Shown here: in pieces, positions 1 to 7,907 of the stretch
Layout of the letters: the number at the start of each line of letters is the position of its first letter
Numbering within the stretch: position 1 is the stretch's first letter
Assembly: GCA_017517985.1 (NCBI GenBank)
Contig: JAFWWX010000450.1
Location: forward strand, 1-17,650
From: Clostridia bacterium
GTDB lineage: Bacteria > Bacillota_A > Clostridia > Oscillospirales > CAG-382
Direction of reading: 5' to 3'
DNA: 17,650 nt
Notes under the pieces: generated by a model
What the model saw: the letters and a program-made list of their open reading frames with translations, nothing else
The model's database searches: none
Told to the model about the DNA's origin: nothing
Program-made: the position numbers and the translations under genes

Positions 1-1
1 C

Positions 2-313
2 ATTAAGAAGGCTTCCCTCTGCGGTCTCGGTCAGACAGCTCCTAACCCTGTTATTTCTACTCTCAGATACTTCAGAGATGAATACATTGCACATATCGTT
101 GACAAGAAGTGTCCTGCAGGCGTATGTAAGTCCCTTCTCTCCTTTGAAATTATTGCTGATAAGTGTAAGGGATGTTCCGCTTGTTCAAGAGTTTGTCCCG
201 CAGATGCTATCAGTGGCGTAATCAAGCAGCCCTTCACAATTGATAAGAATAAGTGTATCAAGTGCGGTGCTTGTATTGAAAAGTGTAAGTTCGACGCTAT
301 TGTGAAGAAATAA
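2..313 (+). CDS. hydB: HydB/HndC (NuoF-like) flavoprotein subunit of NAD(P)-linked [FeFe] hydrogenase, C-terminal end only
   Basis: The window opens inside this gene, and 103 codons remain, ending in TAA. The fragment begins with [13 protein letters not shown], the cysteine-containing segment that binds the NuoF-type [4Fe-4S] cluster in the NADH-oxidising subunit of complex I and of multimeric hydrogenases. After a short linker there are two ferredoxin-like [4Fe-4S] motifs, C55-x2-C58-x2-C61-x3-C65 and C85-x2-C88-x2-C91-x3-C95 (numbering within the fragment). This C-terminal ferredoxin extension is typical of HydB/HndC rather than of NuoF from complex I. The family protein carries FMN, accepts electrons from or gives them to NAD(P)H, and passes them to the catalytic subunit in the cytoplasm. 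The hydrogenase gene follows after 18 bases, so the two are cotranscribed. The N-terminal FMN and NAD domains lie outside the window. Whether the complex bifurcates electrons cannot be judged here. Confidence 0.92.
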   Translation: MKKASLCGLGQTAPNPVISTLRYFRDEYIAHIVDKKCPAGVCKSLLSFEIIADKCKGCSACSRVCPADAISGVIKQPFTIDKNKCIKCGACIEKCKFDAIVKK

Positions 314-331
314 GGAAGGTGGAAATATAAA

Positions 332-2086
332 ATGGCAAATGTTGTAATTAACGGCAGAGAATATACTGTTGCTGACGGTATTACAATTCTCGAAGCCTGC
401 AGAGCGGCATCCGTTGAGATACCCACACTCTGCTTTATGAAGGAAATAAATGAAATCGGTGCTTGCCGTATTTGTCTTGTTGACTGTGCAATGAAGGTTG
501 GCGGTCCCAGAAAGCTTGTAGCAGCCTGCGTTATGCCGATTTCTGATGGAATGGAAATTCTCACAAACACAGAAGAAGTACTTAAGGCAAGAAAGACAAA
601 CCTTGAACTTATGCTCTCTGACCACCAGAAGAAGTGTCTCTCCTGCGTACGTAACCAGAACTGCGAGCTTCAGAAGCTTTGCCGTGAATACGGTGTTGAA
701 GAAGACAGAATCGGCGGTGAAACAAACGACTATACTCCCGATACTTCTACACCCTGGCTTGTTCGTGAAAACAACAAGTGTATTAACTGCCGCAGATGTA
801 TTGCAGTTTGTAAGCATCAGCAGGGCGTTGGTGTAATTGGTGCAAACGACAGAGGTTTTGACACACACGTTGCTTGTGCATTTGAAACTCCTCTTGCAGA
901 TTCTGCTTGTATCGGATGTGGCCAGTGTACTGTTGTTTGTCCTACAGGAGCTCTTCACGAAGTTGATGATACAGCTAAGGTGCTTGCAGCTCTCAATGAC
1001 CCCACAAAGCATGTTGCTATCTGTGCAGCTCCCTCTGTTCGTGCAACACTCGGTGAAGCATTCGGTCTTGAACCCGGAACAGATGTTGAAGGCAAGATGG
1101 TTGCTGCTATGAAGAGACTCGGCTTTGACGGCGTATATGATATGAACTTCACAGCTGACCTTACAATTATTGAAGAAGCACACGAACTTATCGGCAGAAT
1201 CCAGAACGGTGGTAAGCTTCCCCTTATCACATCCTGTTCTCCTGGATGGGTTAAATTCTGCGAACACTACTTCCCTGATTTCGTAGACAACCTCTCCTCC
1301 TGTAAGTCTCCTCAGCAGATGTTTGGTGCTGTTTACAAGACATACTTTGCACAGAAGAACAATATTGATCCTAAGGACATCTTCTTTGTATCCTGCATTC
1401 CCTGTACAGCAAAGAAGTTTGAGGTTACTCGTGACCACGAAAATGCAGCAGGGGTTGCAGATGTAGATGTAGCTCTCACAACAAGAGAACTTGCAAGACT
1501 TATTGACAGAGCAGGCATCAACTTCAAAGCTCTTCCCGACGAAAAGTTCGATTCTCCCTTTGCAATCGGCTCAGGTGCAGGTGCAATCTTCGGTGCTACC
1601 GGTGGTGTTATGGAAGCGGCCCTCAGAACTGCTGCTGAAACAATTCTCGGCACAACACTTGAAAAGGTTGAATTTGAAGAAGTACGCGGTACTGAAGGTA
1701 TTAAGAGAGCGACATACAAGCTCGGTGATCTTGAAGTTAATGTTGCTGTATGCTCCGGAACAGCAAATGCTAAAGAACTTCTTACAAAAATTCAGAACGG
1801 TGAAGAAAATTACCAGTTTGTTGAAATTATGGCCTGCCCCGGCGGTTGTGTAAACGGTGGTGGTCAGCCGATTCATCCGATGTATGTTCGTGATACAGTA
1901 AACCTTAAGAAGCTCAGAGCAGACGTTCTCTATAACGCTGACAAGAATCTTCCCGTAAGAAAGTCTCACGAAAATCCTGATATTAAGACAATTTACGCAG
2001 AATTCTTTGGCGAACCCGGAAGCCACAAGGCTCACGAAATTCTTCATACAAAGTATGTTAAGCGTGGTCTTTATTCCGCTAAATAA
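332..2086 (+). CDS. hydA: [FeFe] hydrogenase catalytic subunit, HydA/HndD type
   Basis: This cytoplasmic enzyme makes or oxidises H2 at the H-cluster and exchanges electrons with the neighbouring flavoprotein subunit. The 584 residues match the HndD length. In order they show: a plant-type [2Fe-2S] domain (C34, C45, C48, C66); a His-Cys [4Fe-4S] motif (H98, C102, C105, C111); two ferredoxin [4Fe-4S] motifs (C150/153/156/160 and C193/196/199/203); the H-cluster domain from about residue 225; and a C-terminal small-subunit-like segment from about 525. H-cluster signatures are TSCSPGW (300-306), SCIPCTAKKFE (354-364, ligand C358) and EIMACPGGCVNGGGQP (498-513, ligands C502 and C506). The first has Ser303 where monomeric clostridial enzymes have a second Cys, and the second has Ile356 in place of the usual Met. 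The ATG follows an AAGGAAGGTGG-like binding site. Codon choice (AAG, CTT/CTC, TTC) suggests high expression. The symbol hndD would suit equally well. Confidence 0.95.
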   Translation: MANVVINGREYTVADGITILEACRAASVEIPTLCFMKEINEIGACRICLVDCAMKVGGPRKLVAACVMPISDGMEILTNTEEVLKARKTNLELMLSDHQKKCLSCVRNQNCELQKLCREYGVEEDRIGGETNDYTPDTSTPWLVRENNKCINCRRCIAVCKHQQGVGVIGANDRGFDTHVACAFETPLADSACIGCGQCTVVCPTGALHEVDDTAKVLAALNDPTKHVAICAAPSVRATLGEAFGLEPGTDVEGKMVAAMKRLGFDGVYDMNFTADLTIIEEAHELIGRIQNGGKLPLITSCSPGWVKFCEHYFPDFVDNLSSCKSPQQMFGAVYKTYFAQKNNIDPKDIFFVSCIPCTAKKFEVTRDHENAAGVADVDVALTTRELARLIDRAGINFKALPDEKFDSPFAIGSGAGAIFGATGGVMEAALRTAAETILGTTLEKVEFEEVRGTEGIKRATYKLGDLEVNVAVCSGTANAKELLTKIQNGEENYQFVEIMACPGGCVNGGGQPIHPMYVRDTVNLKKLRADVLYNADKNLPVRKSHENPDIKTIYAEFFGEPGSHKAHEILHTKYVKRGLYSAK

Positions 2087-2103
2087 TTTTTGATAACTCT
2101 TAC

Positions 2104-2137
2104 AAGGCGTTCGGTTTACATTTCCGGACGCCTTTAT
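2104..2137 (+). terminator. Rho-independent terminator of the hydrogenase operon
   Basis: Arms AAGGCGTTCGG (2104-2114) and CCGGACGCCTT (2124-2134) pair over 11 bp with one G-T wobble around a 9-base loop. The following T-run is short (TTTATTAATAA), so termination may be incomplete. It lies 18 bases after the hydA stop. Confidence 0.8.
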
Positions 2138-2167
2138 TAATAACAAATATCTTTGTAAGAAATTACA

Positions 2168-2173
2168 TATAAT
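2168..2173 (+). promoter_or_regulatory. Possible -10 box for the YkvI-like gene
   Basis: A consensus TATAAT lies 30 bases before the chosen ATG, just after the hydrogenase terminator. No recognisable -35 sits at the normal distance: the nearby TTGTAA at 2153 is only 9 bases away. This is a weak call. Confidence 0.35.
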
Positions 2174-2197
2174 ACTACAGTGAAATGGAGGGATTAT

Positions 2198-3262
2198 ATG
2201 GATAAAAAAATAAAAATAACATCCTTAGGACTTGGTTTTACATATGCAGGAAGTTTCTTTGGTGCAGGTTATGTTTCCGGAAAAGAATTGTACGAATTTT
2301 TTTCATCTTTTGGAATAAAAGGTTATTACGGCATAATATTATCAATGTTTTTATTTTTTGTGTTAGGTGTGTTTCTTGTAAGAACAGTACAGCTTTCAAA
2401 AAGGGATTCCTTTGATGAAGTCATAATACTTGCAGACAATAAACCTCTTCGTGCACTATTGGCCGGAGCTACAGTATTTATGATGTTTGGTATATTTGTA
2501 ATTATGTCAGCAGGTGCAGGCGCACTTTTAAATCAAGTATTTGATTTACCTCATTATGTAGGATGCATAGTTTTTACCTTATCAGCTTGTATTGTATCTT
2601 TATCAGGAATATCCGGAACTGTAAAATTCTTTTCATCAATTGTACCTGTTCTTGTCATATGTACTATTTTTATATGTATTGTTACGTTAAAAAAGTATGG
2701 ATTTAATTCAGAATTACCAATAACAAACACCAATCCGCTATTAAACAATTGGTGGTTTTCTGCAATTACATATGTATCCTATAATATGATTACACTTATA
2801 GGTACAATTATTCCGGTAGGAGCAAATATTCAAAGAAAGCGCACAGTTTATGGTGGTATATTATTTGGATGTTTTATTGCTCTGTCTTTGGCCTTTGGAA
2901 TACTTCTTGCTGTAGCATCCGTTTACGGTTCATCCAAAGCAGAACTACCTATGCTTAATATTGCAATGAGACTTGGAAATATAACCGGATATATATACGC
3001 TATACTTCTTATAATTGCAATGTTTGGCACATCTCTTTCAAGTATTGTTGCAATAATTGTATATTTCGAGAATAAAATTCCAAAGTGCAATAAACATAAA
3101 AAAATTATAATATTTATAATTGGTATAATTACATTTCTTTGCAGCCTTTCAGGCTTTGGGAATCTTGTAAACACACTATACCCTATTTTTGGTTATATCG
3201 GATTTGCAGTACTTGCGCTTATTATCGGAAATTTTATATATCTGAAAATAAATAAAAGCTAA
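2198..3262 (+). CDS. YkvI-like integral membrane transporter (APC superfamily)
   Basis: The protein has 354 residues and is almost entirely hydrophobic, with about ten predicted membrane segments. The first segment contains GLGFTYAGSFFGAGYVSGKELYEFF (split here as residues 11-20 and 21-35). This resembles the glycine-rich first helix of the YkvI family, which is distantly related to amino-acid transporters of the LeuT/APC fold. Other family-like stretches are WWFSAITYVSYNM (185-197) and GFGNLVNTLYPIFGYIGF (319-336). YkvI proteins are poorly characterised, and the substrate cannot be told from sequence. The start was set at the ATG preceded by GGAGGG with a 5-base gap. An in-frame GTG at 2180 would place that binding site inside the coding region. 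It stands between the hydrogenase terminator and a separate promoter, so it is probably monocistronic. Its codon use (AAA, ATA, TTA) is unlike the hydrogenase genes. Confidence 0.8.
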   Translation: MDKKIKITSLGLGFTYAGSFFGAGYVSGKELYEFFSSFGIKGYYGIILSMFLFFVLGVFLVRTVQLSKRDSFDEVIILADNKPLRALLAGATVFMMFGIFVIMSAGAGALLNQVFDLPHYVGCIVFTLSACIVSLSGISGTVKFFSSIVPVLVICTIFICIVTLKKYGFNSELPITNTNPLLNNWWFSAITYVSYNMITLIGTIIPVGANIQRKRTVYGGILFGCFIALSLAFGILLAVASVYGSSKAELPMLNIAMRLGNITGYIYAILLIIAMFGTSLSSIVAIIVYFENKIPKCNKHKKIIIFIIGIITFLCSLSGFGNLVNTLYPIFGYIGFAVLALIIGNFIYLKINKS

Positions 3263-3300
3263 AATACATATTCAATATTCCATATATTTTTTAAATACTA

Positions 3301-3329
3301 TTGTAAAATCTAAAAAATAATGTTATAAT
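3301..3329 (+). promoter_or_regulatory. Sigma-A-type promoter with extended -10 for the Na/Pi cotransporter gene
   Basis: A -35 TTGTAA (3301-3306) is followed after exactly 17 bases by TATAAT (3324-3329). The bases TGT directly before it make an extended -10. The ATG at 3366 lies 36 bases downstream, with AAGGA at 3352-3356 as ribosome binding site. This promoter separates the gene from the YkvI-like gene upstream. Confidence 0.65.
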
Positions 3330-3365
3330 AACCATATAAAGATTATATAATAAGGAATTGATTTA

Positions 3366-5123
3366 ATGAATCCAGATTACATTTTTAATATACTTACATT
3401 AATTGGTGGACTTTGTATTTTCCTTTTTGGAATGAATACAATGGGCGAATCTCTTGAAAGACGTGCTGGAAATAAACTTCGTGGTTTGCTTTCAAAACTA
3501 ACATCAAATAAAATTGCAGGGCTTTTGACAGGTCTTGCTGTTACTGCAGTTATTCAAAGCTCGTCAGCTACAACTGTAATGGTGGTTGGCTTTGTTAACT
3601 CCGGGCTTATGACTTTAAGTCAAGCTATAAATGTTATTATGGGTGCAAACATTGGTACTACCATAACAGCCTGGATTCTAAGTTTAACAGGAATTGAGTC
3701 AGGCAATTTCTTTATAAAAATGCTTAAACCAATGTCTTTCACCCCCATTCTCGCTCTTATAGGTATTATATTCTATATGTTCTGTAAGAGTCAAAAAAAG
3801 AAAGATACCGGAATGATACTACTTGGATTTGCCACTCTGATGTTCGGTATGGATATTATGTCTGATTCCGTTAAATTTCTCGAAACTGTTGATGAGTTTA
3901 CTGCTTTATTTACTATGTTCAAAAACCCGATTATGGGTATGCTGGCAGGCGTTGTTCTTACAGCAATAATTCAATTAAGTTCAGCATCGGTCGGAATACT
4001 GCAGGCACTCTCTGTCACCGGAAAGATCACATACGGAGCCGCTATTCCAATTATTATGGGACAAAATATAGGAACCTGTATAACTGCTGTTCTTTCTTCA
4101 ATTGGTGCTACAAAAAACGCAAAACGCGCTGCGGCTGTACATCTTTTCTTTAATATAATAGGTGCTGTTGTCTGGATAACAGTATTCTGGATTGGGTCAA
4201 TAATTTTCAACCCCATTATTCTGGAAAAATCAGCCAGTGGATTTGGAATTGCAATATGTCATTCTATATTTAATCTTCTATGTATGTTTCTTCTTTTACC
4301 AATGTCAAAATTCCTTGAAAAACTTGTAATCAGACTTATTCCGGATAACAAGACCCCTGAAAAAATTGTTGAACTTGATGAACGACTTCTTGCCACACCT
4401 CCTATAGCCTTGCAGAGATGTCGTGAAATTTCAAACGAAATGGCAATCTGTTCTATGGAGGCACTAAAGCAATCTATATATATTCTTAATTCATATTCAA
4501 AACAAGACGCTGAGAGAATTAGAGAGTTTGAAGAGAAATCTGATTATTATGAGGATATTCTCGGCTCCTATCTTGTAAAACTCAGTACAAAGGTTTTGAG
4601 TTCGGAAGATACACTTGATTCAGCTTTGATGCTCAAGGCAATTGGTGACTTTGAAAGAATCTCTGACCACAGTATAAATATACTTGAATCGGCTGAAGAA
4701 ATGCGCGATAAAAATCTCTCGTTCTCCGACGCAGCTAAAAAAGAGCTTAATGTTCTAACTTCTGCTATACTTGAGATTCTGGATAAAACTATGGACTCAT
4801 ATATAAATAATAACTATGAGGCAGTATCCGATGTAGAACCTCTTGAACAGGTAATTGATAAACTGAAGGAAGAATTGCGTCTTAGTCACATCTACAGACT
4901 ACAGCAGAGCGACTGTAGTATAGAAACTGGTTTTGTATGGAACGATCTTCTTACTAACTTTGAAAGAGTATCTGACCATTGCTCCAATATTGCCGGAGGT
5001 GTTATCGAAAGAACTCAACATAATCTGAACATTCATGAATCACTAAGAACAATCAAATTATCCGATGCTTATTTTAAGGATGCATATAATAAATTCCTGA
5101 TTAAATATTCCCTAGATAAATAA
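3366..5123 (+). CDS. Na+/phosphate cotransporter with C-terminal PhoU-like domain (NptA/YjbB family)
   Basis: This inner-membrane protein is predicted to carry phosphate together with Na+. The 585 residues split into a membrane part (about 1-320) and a helical cytoplasmic part (about 340-580). The membrane part holds the inverted repeat typical of NaPi-II transporters: QSSSATT at 64-70 with GANIGTT at 93-99, then the second copy QLSSAS at 203-208 with GQNIGT at 232-237. The second copy has Leu where QSSS is usual. The soluble part is PhoU-like, with two metal-site motifs of the form E-R-x-x-D-H-x-x-N, at E430/R431/D434/H435/N438 and E533/R534/D537/H538/N541. This membrane-plus-PhoU architecture is common in bacteria. 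Whether a given member imports or exports phosphate is not evident from sequence. The gene has its own promoter and a strong terminator, so it is likely monocistronic. Confidence 0.92.
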   Translation: MNPDYIFNILTLIGGLCIFLFGMNTMGESLERRAGNKLRGLLSKLTSNKIAGLLTGLAVTAVIQSSSATTVMVVGFVNSGLMTLSQAINVIMGANIGTTITAWILSLTGIESGNFFIKMLKPMSFTPILALIGIIFYMFCKSQKKKDTGMILLGFATLMFGMDIMSDSVKFLETVDEFTALFTMFKNPIMGMLAGVVLTAIIQLSSASVGILQALSVTGKITYGAAIPIIMGQNIGTCITAVLSSIGATKNAKRAAAVHLFFNIIGAVVWITVFWIGSIIFNPIILEKSASGFGIAICHSIFNLLCMFLLLPMSKFLEKLVIRLIPDNKTPEKIVELDERLLATPPIALQRCREISNEMAICSMEALKQSIYILNSYSKQDAERIREFEEKSDYYEDILGSYLVKLSTKVLSSEDTLDSALMLKAIGDFERISDHSINILESAEEMRDKNLSFSDAAKKELNVLTSAILEILDKTMDSYINNNYEAVSDVEPLEQVIDKLKEELRLSHIYRLQQSDCSIETGFVWNDLLTNFERVSDHCSNIAGGVIERTQHNLNIHESLRTIKLSDAYFKDAYNKFLIKYSLDK

Positions 5124-5132
5124 GACTTAGAC

Positions 5133-5164
5133 AAAAATAGTGGAGAATTTCTCCACTATTTTTA
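5133..5164. terminator. Perfect hairpin terminator after the Na/Pi cotransporter gene
   Basis: Arms AAAAATAGTGGAGA (5133-5146) and TCTCCACTATTTTT (5150-5163) pair perfectly over 14 bp around the loop ATT. Flanking A and T runs let it work from either side. It begins 10 bases after the plus-strand stop and is the natural terminator for that gene. Confidence 0.9.
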
Positions 5165-5206
5165 TATAAAAAATCCGATGTCCTGAAAATCAGAACATCG
5201 GATTTT
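5165..5206 (-). terminator. Terminator of the cmk-plsC-ispH-rpsA operon
   Basis: Arms at 5170-5186 and 5190-5206 pair over 17 bp with one C-A mismatch and a 3-base loop. Read on the minus strand the hairpin is followed by TTTTTTATATA. It lies just after the minus-strand stop at 5222. Confidence 0.85.
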
Positions 5207-5221
5207 AAAATTCATTTAGAA

Positions 5222-7288
5222 TTATTCAGCATCAGCAGTTTCAGCAACTTCTTCAACAATTTCTTCAGTTACTTCTTCAGCTACGGGCGCTATAAGAGCT
5301 CTTATTGAAAGGCTAACCTTTTTTGCTTCATAGTCGATAGACATAATCTTAACAGTAACAACATCACCGATTGAAACAACATCTTCAGGCTTATCAATCT
5401 TTCTGTCTGCAAGCTGAGAAATGTGAATAAGACCATCAACTCCGGGAACAACTTCAGCAAAAGCACCGAAAGGCATAATGCTTACTACCTTTACTTCTGC
5501 TTCGTCACCTTCAGCATACTTGGATGCAAGGATATTCCAGGGATTTGTTTCTTCTGTCTTAAGACCGAGAGAGATTCTCTTCTTTTCAACGTCAACAGCC
5601 TTTACAAATACATCAACCTTATCGCCGATATTTACAACTTCTGTAGGATGCTTAATTCTCTTCCAGGAAAGTTCTGTGATATGAACCATACCGTCAACGC
5701 CGCCAAGGTCAACAAATGCACCGTAAGCAGTGATAGACTTAACTGTACCTGTGTACTTCTTACCAACTTCAACATCAGACCAGAATTCATCTCTCTGTGC
5801 CTTTCTTACTTCAGCAGCAGCCTTGCGAATAGAGCCAACAGCTCTTCTTCTCTGTGAGTTTACATCAGGAAGAATCTTAATGTCGTATGTGTTTCCAATG
5901 AGACTCTTGAGCTGTTCTTCAGTTACACCTTCTTCAGTTCTGGGGAAATCTGTGTGAGAAGCAGGAATAAATACTCTGTTAGAGCCGCACTGCATAATTA
6001 CACCTCCCTTAACTGCTTCTGTAACCTTACCTGTGAGAGTAGTGTTGTTTTCAGCAGCATCAACAAGAACCTGCCAGTTCTTGTCACCGTCAAGTCTCTT
6101 CTTTGAAAGATTAACAATTCCTTCGGGATCGTTATACTTGACAATCTGAACTTCGATTTCATCGCCAACTTTATATTCAGCCATAATGTCTACGGAAGGA
6201 TCATCTGTCACTTCAGATGAAGGAAGAACGCCTGTGTGCTTAATTCCGAGGTCTACATATATAGCAGCCGGTGTTACAGATGTAATAACTCCTTGTACCC
6301 TTTCTCCAGCTCTTGGTGGTTTTGTGTAGGAATCGAGCATTTCTTCAAAGCTCATACCTTCCATAATTTCTGTCTTTGCTGTGTTGTTATCAGATGTGAT
6401 GTTGTTCATTCTGATTTTTACCTCCTCTATTATGTCATCAGGTGTTGAAGCACCTGCTGTAATACAAACGGATAAACCGCTATTGTATCGAATTTTTTTT
6501 ACTACTGTATCCTTGACCTCATCAACCGGAATAGAATCCGCATTCTCACAGAAAAATGTATTGCTGCAGTTTTCACAACATATTTCATAAAGATGCTTGG
6601 TGTTAGAGCTTTTTTTTCCACCAACAACAATCATTATGTCATTAATGCAAGATTCTTTACGCGCTTGTGCCTGTCTACTTTCAGTAACAGAACATATTGT
6701 ATCAAAAACTTTTAAATTAGTATACATAAATTTGAGAACATTTTGACACTTTTTATAATTTTCTGTATTATTTGTCGTTTGTGAGACCAAAATTGCAGCG
6801 TTTTTTCCAAAATTTACATTTTGGAAACATCTGATGCTTTCGGGAGAGTCAAAAACATAAACATTTCCCTTTGCATAACTCTTTATTCCAGTTACCTCAG
6901 GATGCCCCTCCTTGCCTATAATTATTGTATCGACAGACTCTGATGAGTTCTCGCTGACAATTTTATGTATTTTTTTTACAAACGGGCAGGTAGCATCAAC
7001 TATCTCCGAAAAATTGTTCTCAAGAAATCCCTGCTCCTTCAAAGTTACTCCATGTGTTCTGATAACGCAAACAGAATCCGTGAAATTCTCAATTTCAGAA
7101 AGAGACTCTATAGTAATAACGCCTCTTTCGTTTAATTGTTTTATATAATCTGAATTATGAATGAGCTCACCGTATATATAAATCTTCTCACGTGTTTCGG
7201 CAAGCTCTTTAATAATTTTGTCGGCACGTCTTACACCAAAACAAAAGCCAGAATCTTTTGAGATTATTATATTAATTTCTTTGTTCAT
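5222..7288 (-). CDS. ispH: IspH-ribosomal protein S1 fusion (4-hydroxy-3-methylbut-2-enyl diphosphate reductase / S1 RNA-binding protein)
   Basis: The gene encodes 688 residues in one open frame. Residues 1 to about 293 are IspH (LytB), the [4Fe-4S] enzyme that performs the last step of the MEP isoprenoid pathway. Cluster cysteines are C16 (GFCFGV), C101 (DATCP) and C199 (DTIC). Substrate residues include H44, H129 with E131 (GHPE), T171/T172, S228/N229 and S281 (GASTPD). From about 325 there are four S1 RNA-binding repeats (about 325-398, 413-487, 506-577, 592-664), best conserved in the third (GKKYTGTVKSITAYGAFVDL). The tail is acidic and low in complexity. Such fusions are known from Clostridia; the S1 part presumably aids ribosome binding of mRNA. 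A strong AGGAGGT stands just before M294 at the junction, so S1 may also be made alone. Codon use changes there, from mostly AAA lysine in IspH to mostly AAG in S1. The start overlaps the end of plsC by 17 bases. Confidence 0.95.
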   Translation of the reverse strand: MNKEINIIISKDSGFCFGVRRADKIIKELAETREKIYIYGELIHNSDYIKQLNERGVITIESLSEIENFTDSVCVIRTHGVTLKEQGFLENNFSEIVDATCPFVKKIHKIVSENSSESVDTIIIGKEGHPEVTGIKSYAKGNVYVFDSPESIRCFQNVNFGKNAAILVSQTTNNTENYKKCQNVLKFMYTNLKVFDTICSVTESRQAQARKESCINDIMIVVGGKKSSNTKHLYEICCENCSNTFFCENADSIPVDEVKDTVVKKIRYNSGLSVCITAGASTPDDIIEEVKIRMNNITSDNNTAKTEIMEGMSFEEMLDSYTKPPRAGERVQGVITSVTPAAIYVDLGIKHTGVLPSSEVTDDPSVDIMAEYKVGDEIEVQIVKYNDPEGIVNLSKKRLDGDKNWQVLVDAAENNTTLTGKVTEAVKGGVIMQCGSNRVFIPASHTDFPRTEEGVTEEQLKSLIGNTYDIKILPDVNSQRRRAVGSIRKAAAEVRKAQRDEFWSDVEVGKKYTGTVKSITAYGAFVDLGGVDGMVHITELSWKRIKHPTEVVNIGDKVDVFVKAVDVEKKRISLGLKTEETNPWNILASKYAEGDEAEVKVVSIMPFGAFAEVVPGVDGLIHISQLADRKIDKPEDVVSIGDVVTVKIMSIDYEAKKVSLSIRALIAPVAEEVTEEIVEEVAETADAE
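6407..6426 (-). promoter_or_regulatory. Internal Shine-Dalgarno and Met codon at the IspH/S1 junction
   Basis: On the minus strand AGGAGGT (6426-6420) is followed after 10 bases by ATG (6409-6407), which is Met294 of the fused reading frame. Translation from here would give a 395-residue protein holding only the S1 repeats, starting MNNITSDNN. The preceding residues IIEEVKIR are where stand-alone IspH proteins normally end. The spacing is a little long for an optimal site. That the site is used is an inference. Confidence 0.55.
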
Positions 7289-7907
7289 TTTTACCGTTTA
7301 CCAGATATGAATATTCATCATACAAATCACATATTTTATCAAAAATTATACCGGAAATTCTCTCGAACTCCTCTTTGGACTTCTCGGTACAGTTTAAGGA
7401 TTCATACTTTATAATATCACCAATTACAACATATTTTTTTCCAAATAATCTGCAATTATTGTCTTTTGTAATAATTGCAACGGGAAGTATATCACACAAT
7501 GAACGGTGAACAATCATTCCGGCTCCCCTTTTTGCAGAAGTCTTCCTGAGTTCATATCCCTTAAACCTTGTGCCTTGAGGAAACATCCCAACGGTATTCT
7601 TTTCCTCAAGAAGCGAGATTGCTTTTTTCATTGCTCCGAGGTCAACACTTCCCCTGTCAACAGGGAATGCACCAAACATTTTTATTACCGACCTTATTAC
7701 AGGAACTTTGAACAATTCCTTTTTTGCCATAAAGGATACTTTATCCTTAAATGATGCAACGATCACAACCGGGTCAAGGTTTGAAACATGATTTGCACAA
7801 AGAAGATAGCCTCCCGACGGCTCCTTTTCGGGATTTATAACCTTAACTCTGAAAATTATATTTATTAATCTGAAAAAATAATGCTTAAAACCTTTTTTAA
7901 AATTCAT
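7272..7907 (-). CDS. plsC: 1-acyl-sn-glycerol-3-phosphate acyltransferase (PlsC)
   Basis: PlsC adds the second acyl chain to lysophosphatidic acid at the membrane, giving phosphatidic acid for phospholipid synthesis. The 211 residues contain the acyltransferase signatures in order: NHVSNLD with catalytic H40 and D45 (NHx4D), FPVDRG at 81-86, and FPQGTR at 109-114, which binds the glycerol phosphate. The length is normal for short Gram-positive members. The N-terminus (KKGFKHYFFRLINIIFR) is basic and amphipathic rather than a clear membrane span. The start overlaps the end of cmk by 11 bases and the stop overlaps ispH by 17 bases, which suggests translational coupling. The order cmk-plsC-ispH-S1 is a conserved clostridial neighbourhood, as I recall it. 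Confidence 0.93.
   Translation of the reverse strand: MNFKKGFKHYFFRLINIIFRVKVINPEKEPSGGYLLCANHVSNLDPVVIVASFKDKVSFMAKKELFKVPVIRSVIKMFGAFPVDRGSVDLGAMKKAISLLEEKNTVGMFPQGTRFKGYELRKTSAKRGAGMIVHRSLCDILPVAIITKDNNCRLFGKKYVVIGDIIKYESLNCTEKSKEEFERISGIIFDKICDLYDEYSYLVNGKNEQRN

Noticed and set aside
185..1438. A 417-codon open frame on the minus strand opposite the hydrogenase genes
   Set aside because: It is a cysteine-rich shadow of hydB/hydA, produced by strong codon bias. It matches no family known to me and lies fully opposite two certain genes.
1571..2146. A 191-codon minus-strand frame overlapping the end of hydA
   Set aside because: It runs through the hydA terminator and has the irregular composition of an antisense shadow. 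It shows no domain or binding site.
3263..3300. Possible terminator after the YkvI-like gene
   Set aside because: The stretch contains only weak AT-rich partial palindromes (AATATTCCATATATT) with no stable stem, so no terminator is called.
6407..6430. Frameshift or sequencing fusion joining ispH and rpsA
   Set aside because: The frame continues cleanly with sensible residues on both sides, and IspH-S1 fusions are established in Clostridia, so no error needs to be assumed.
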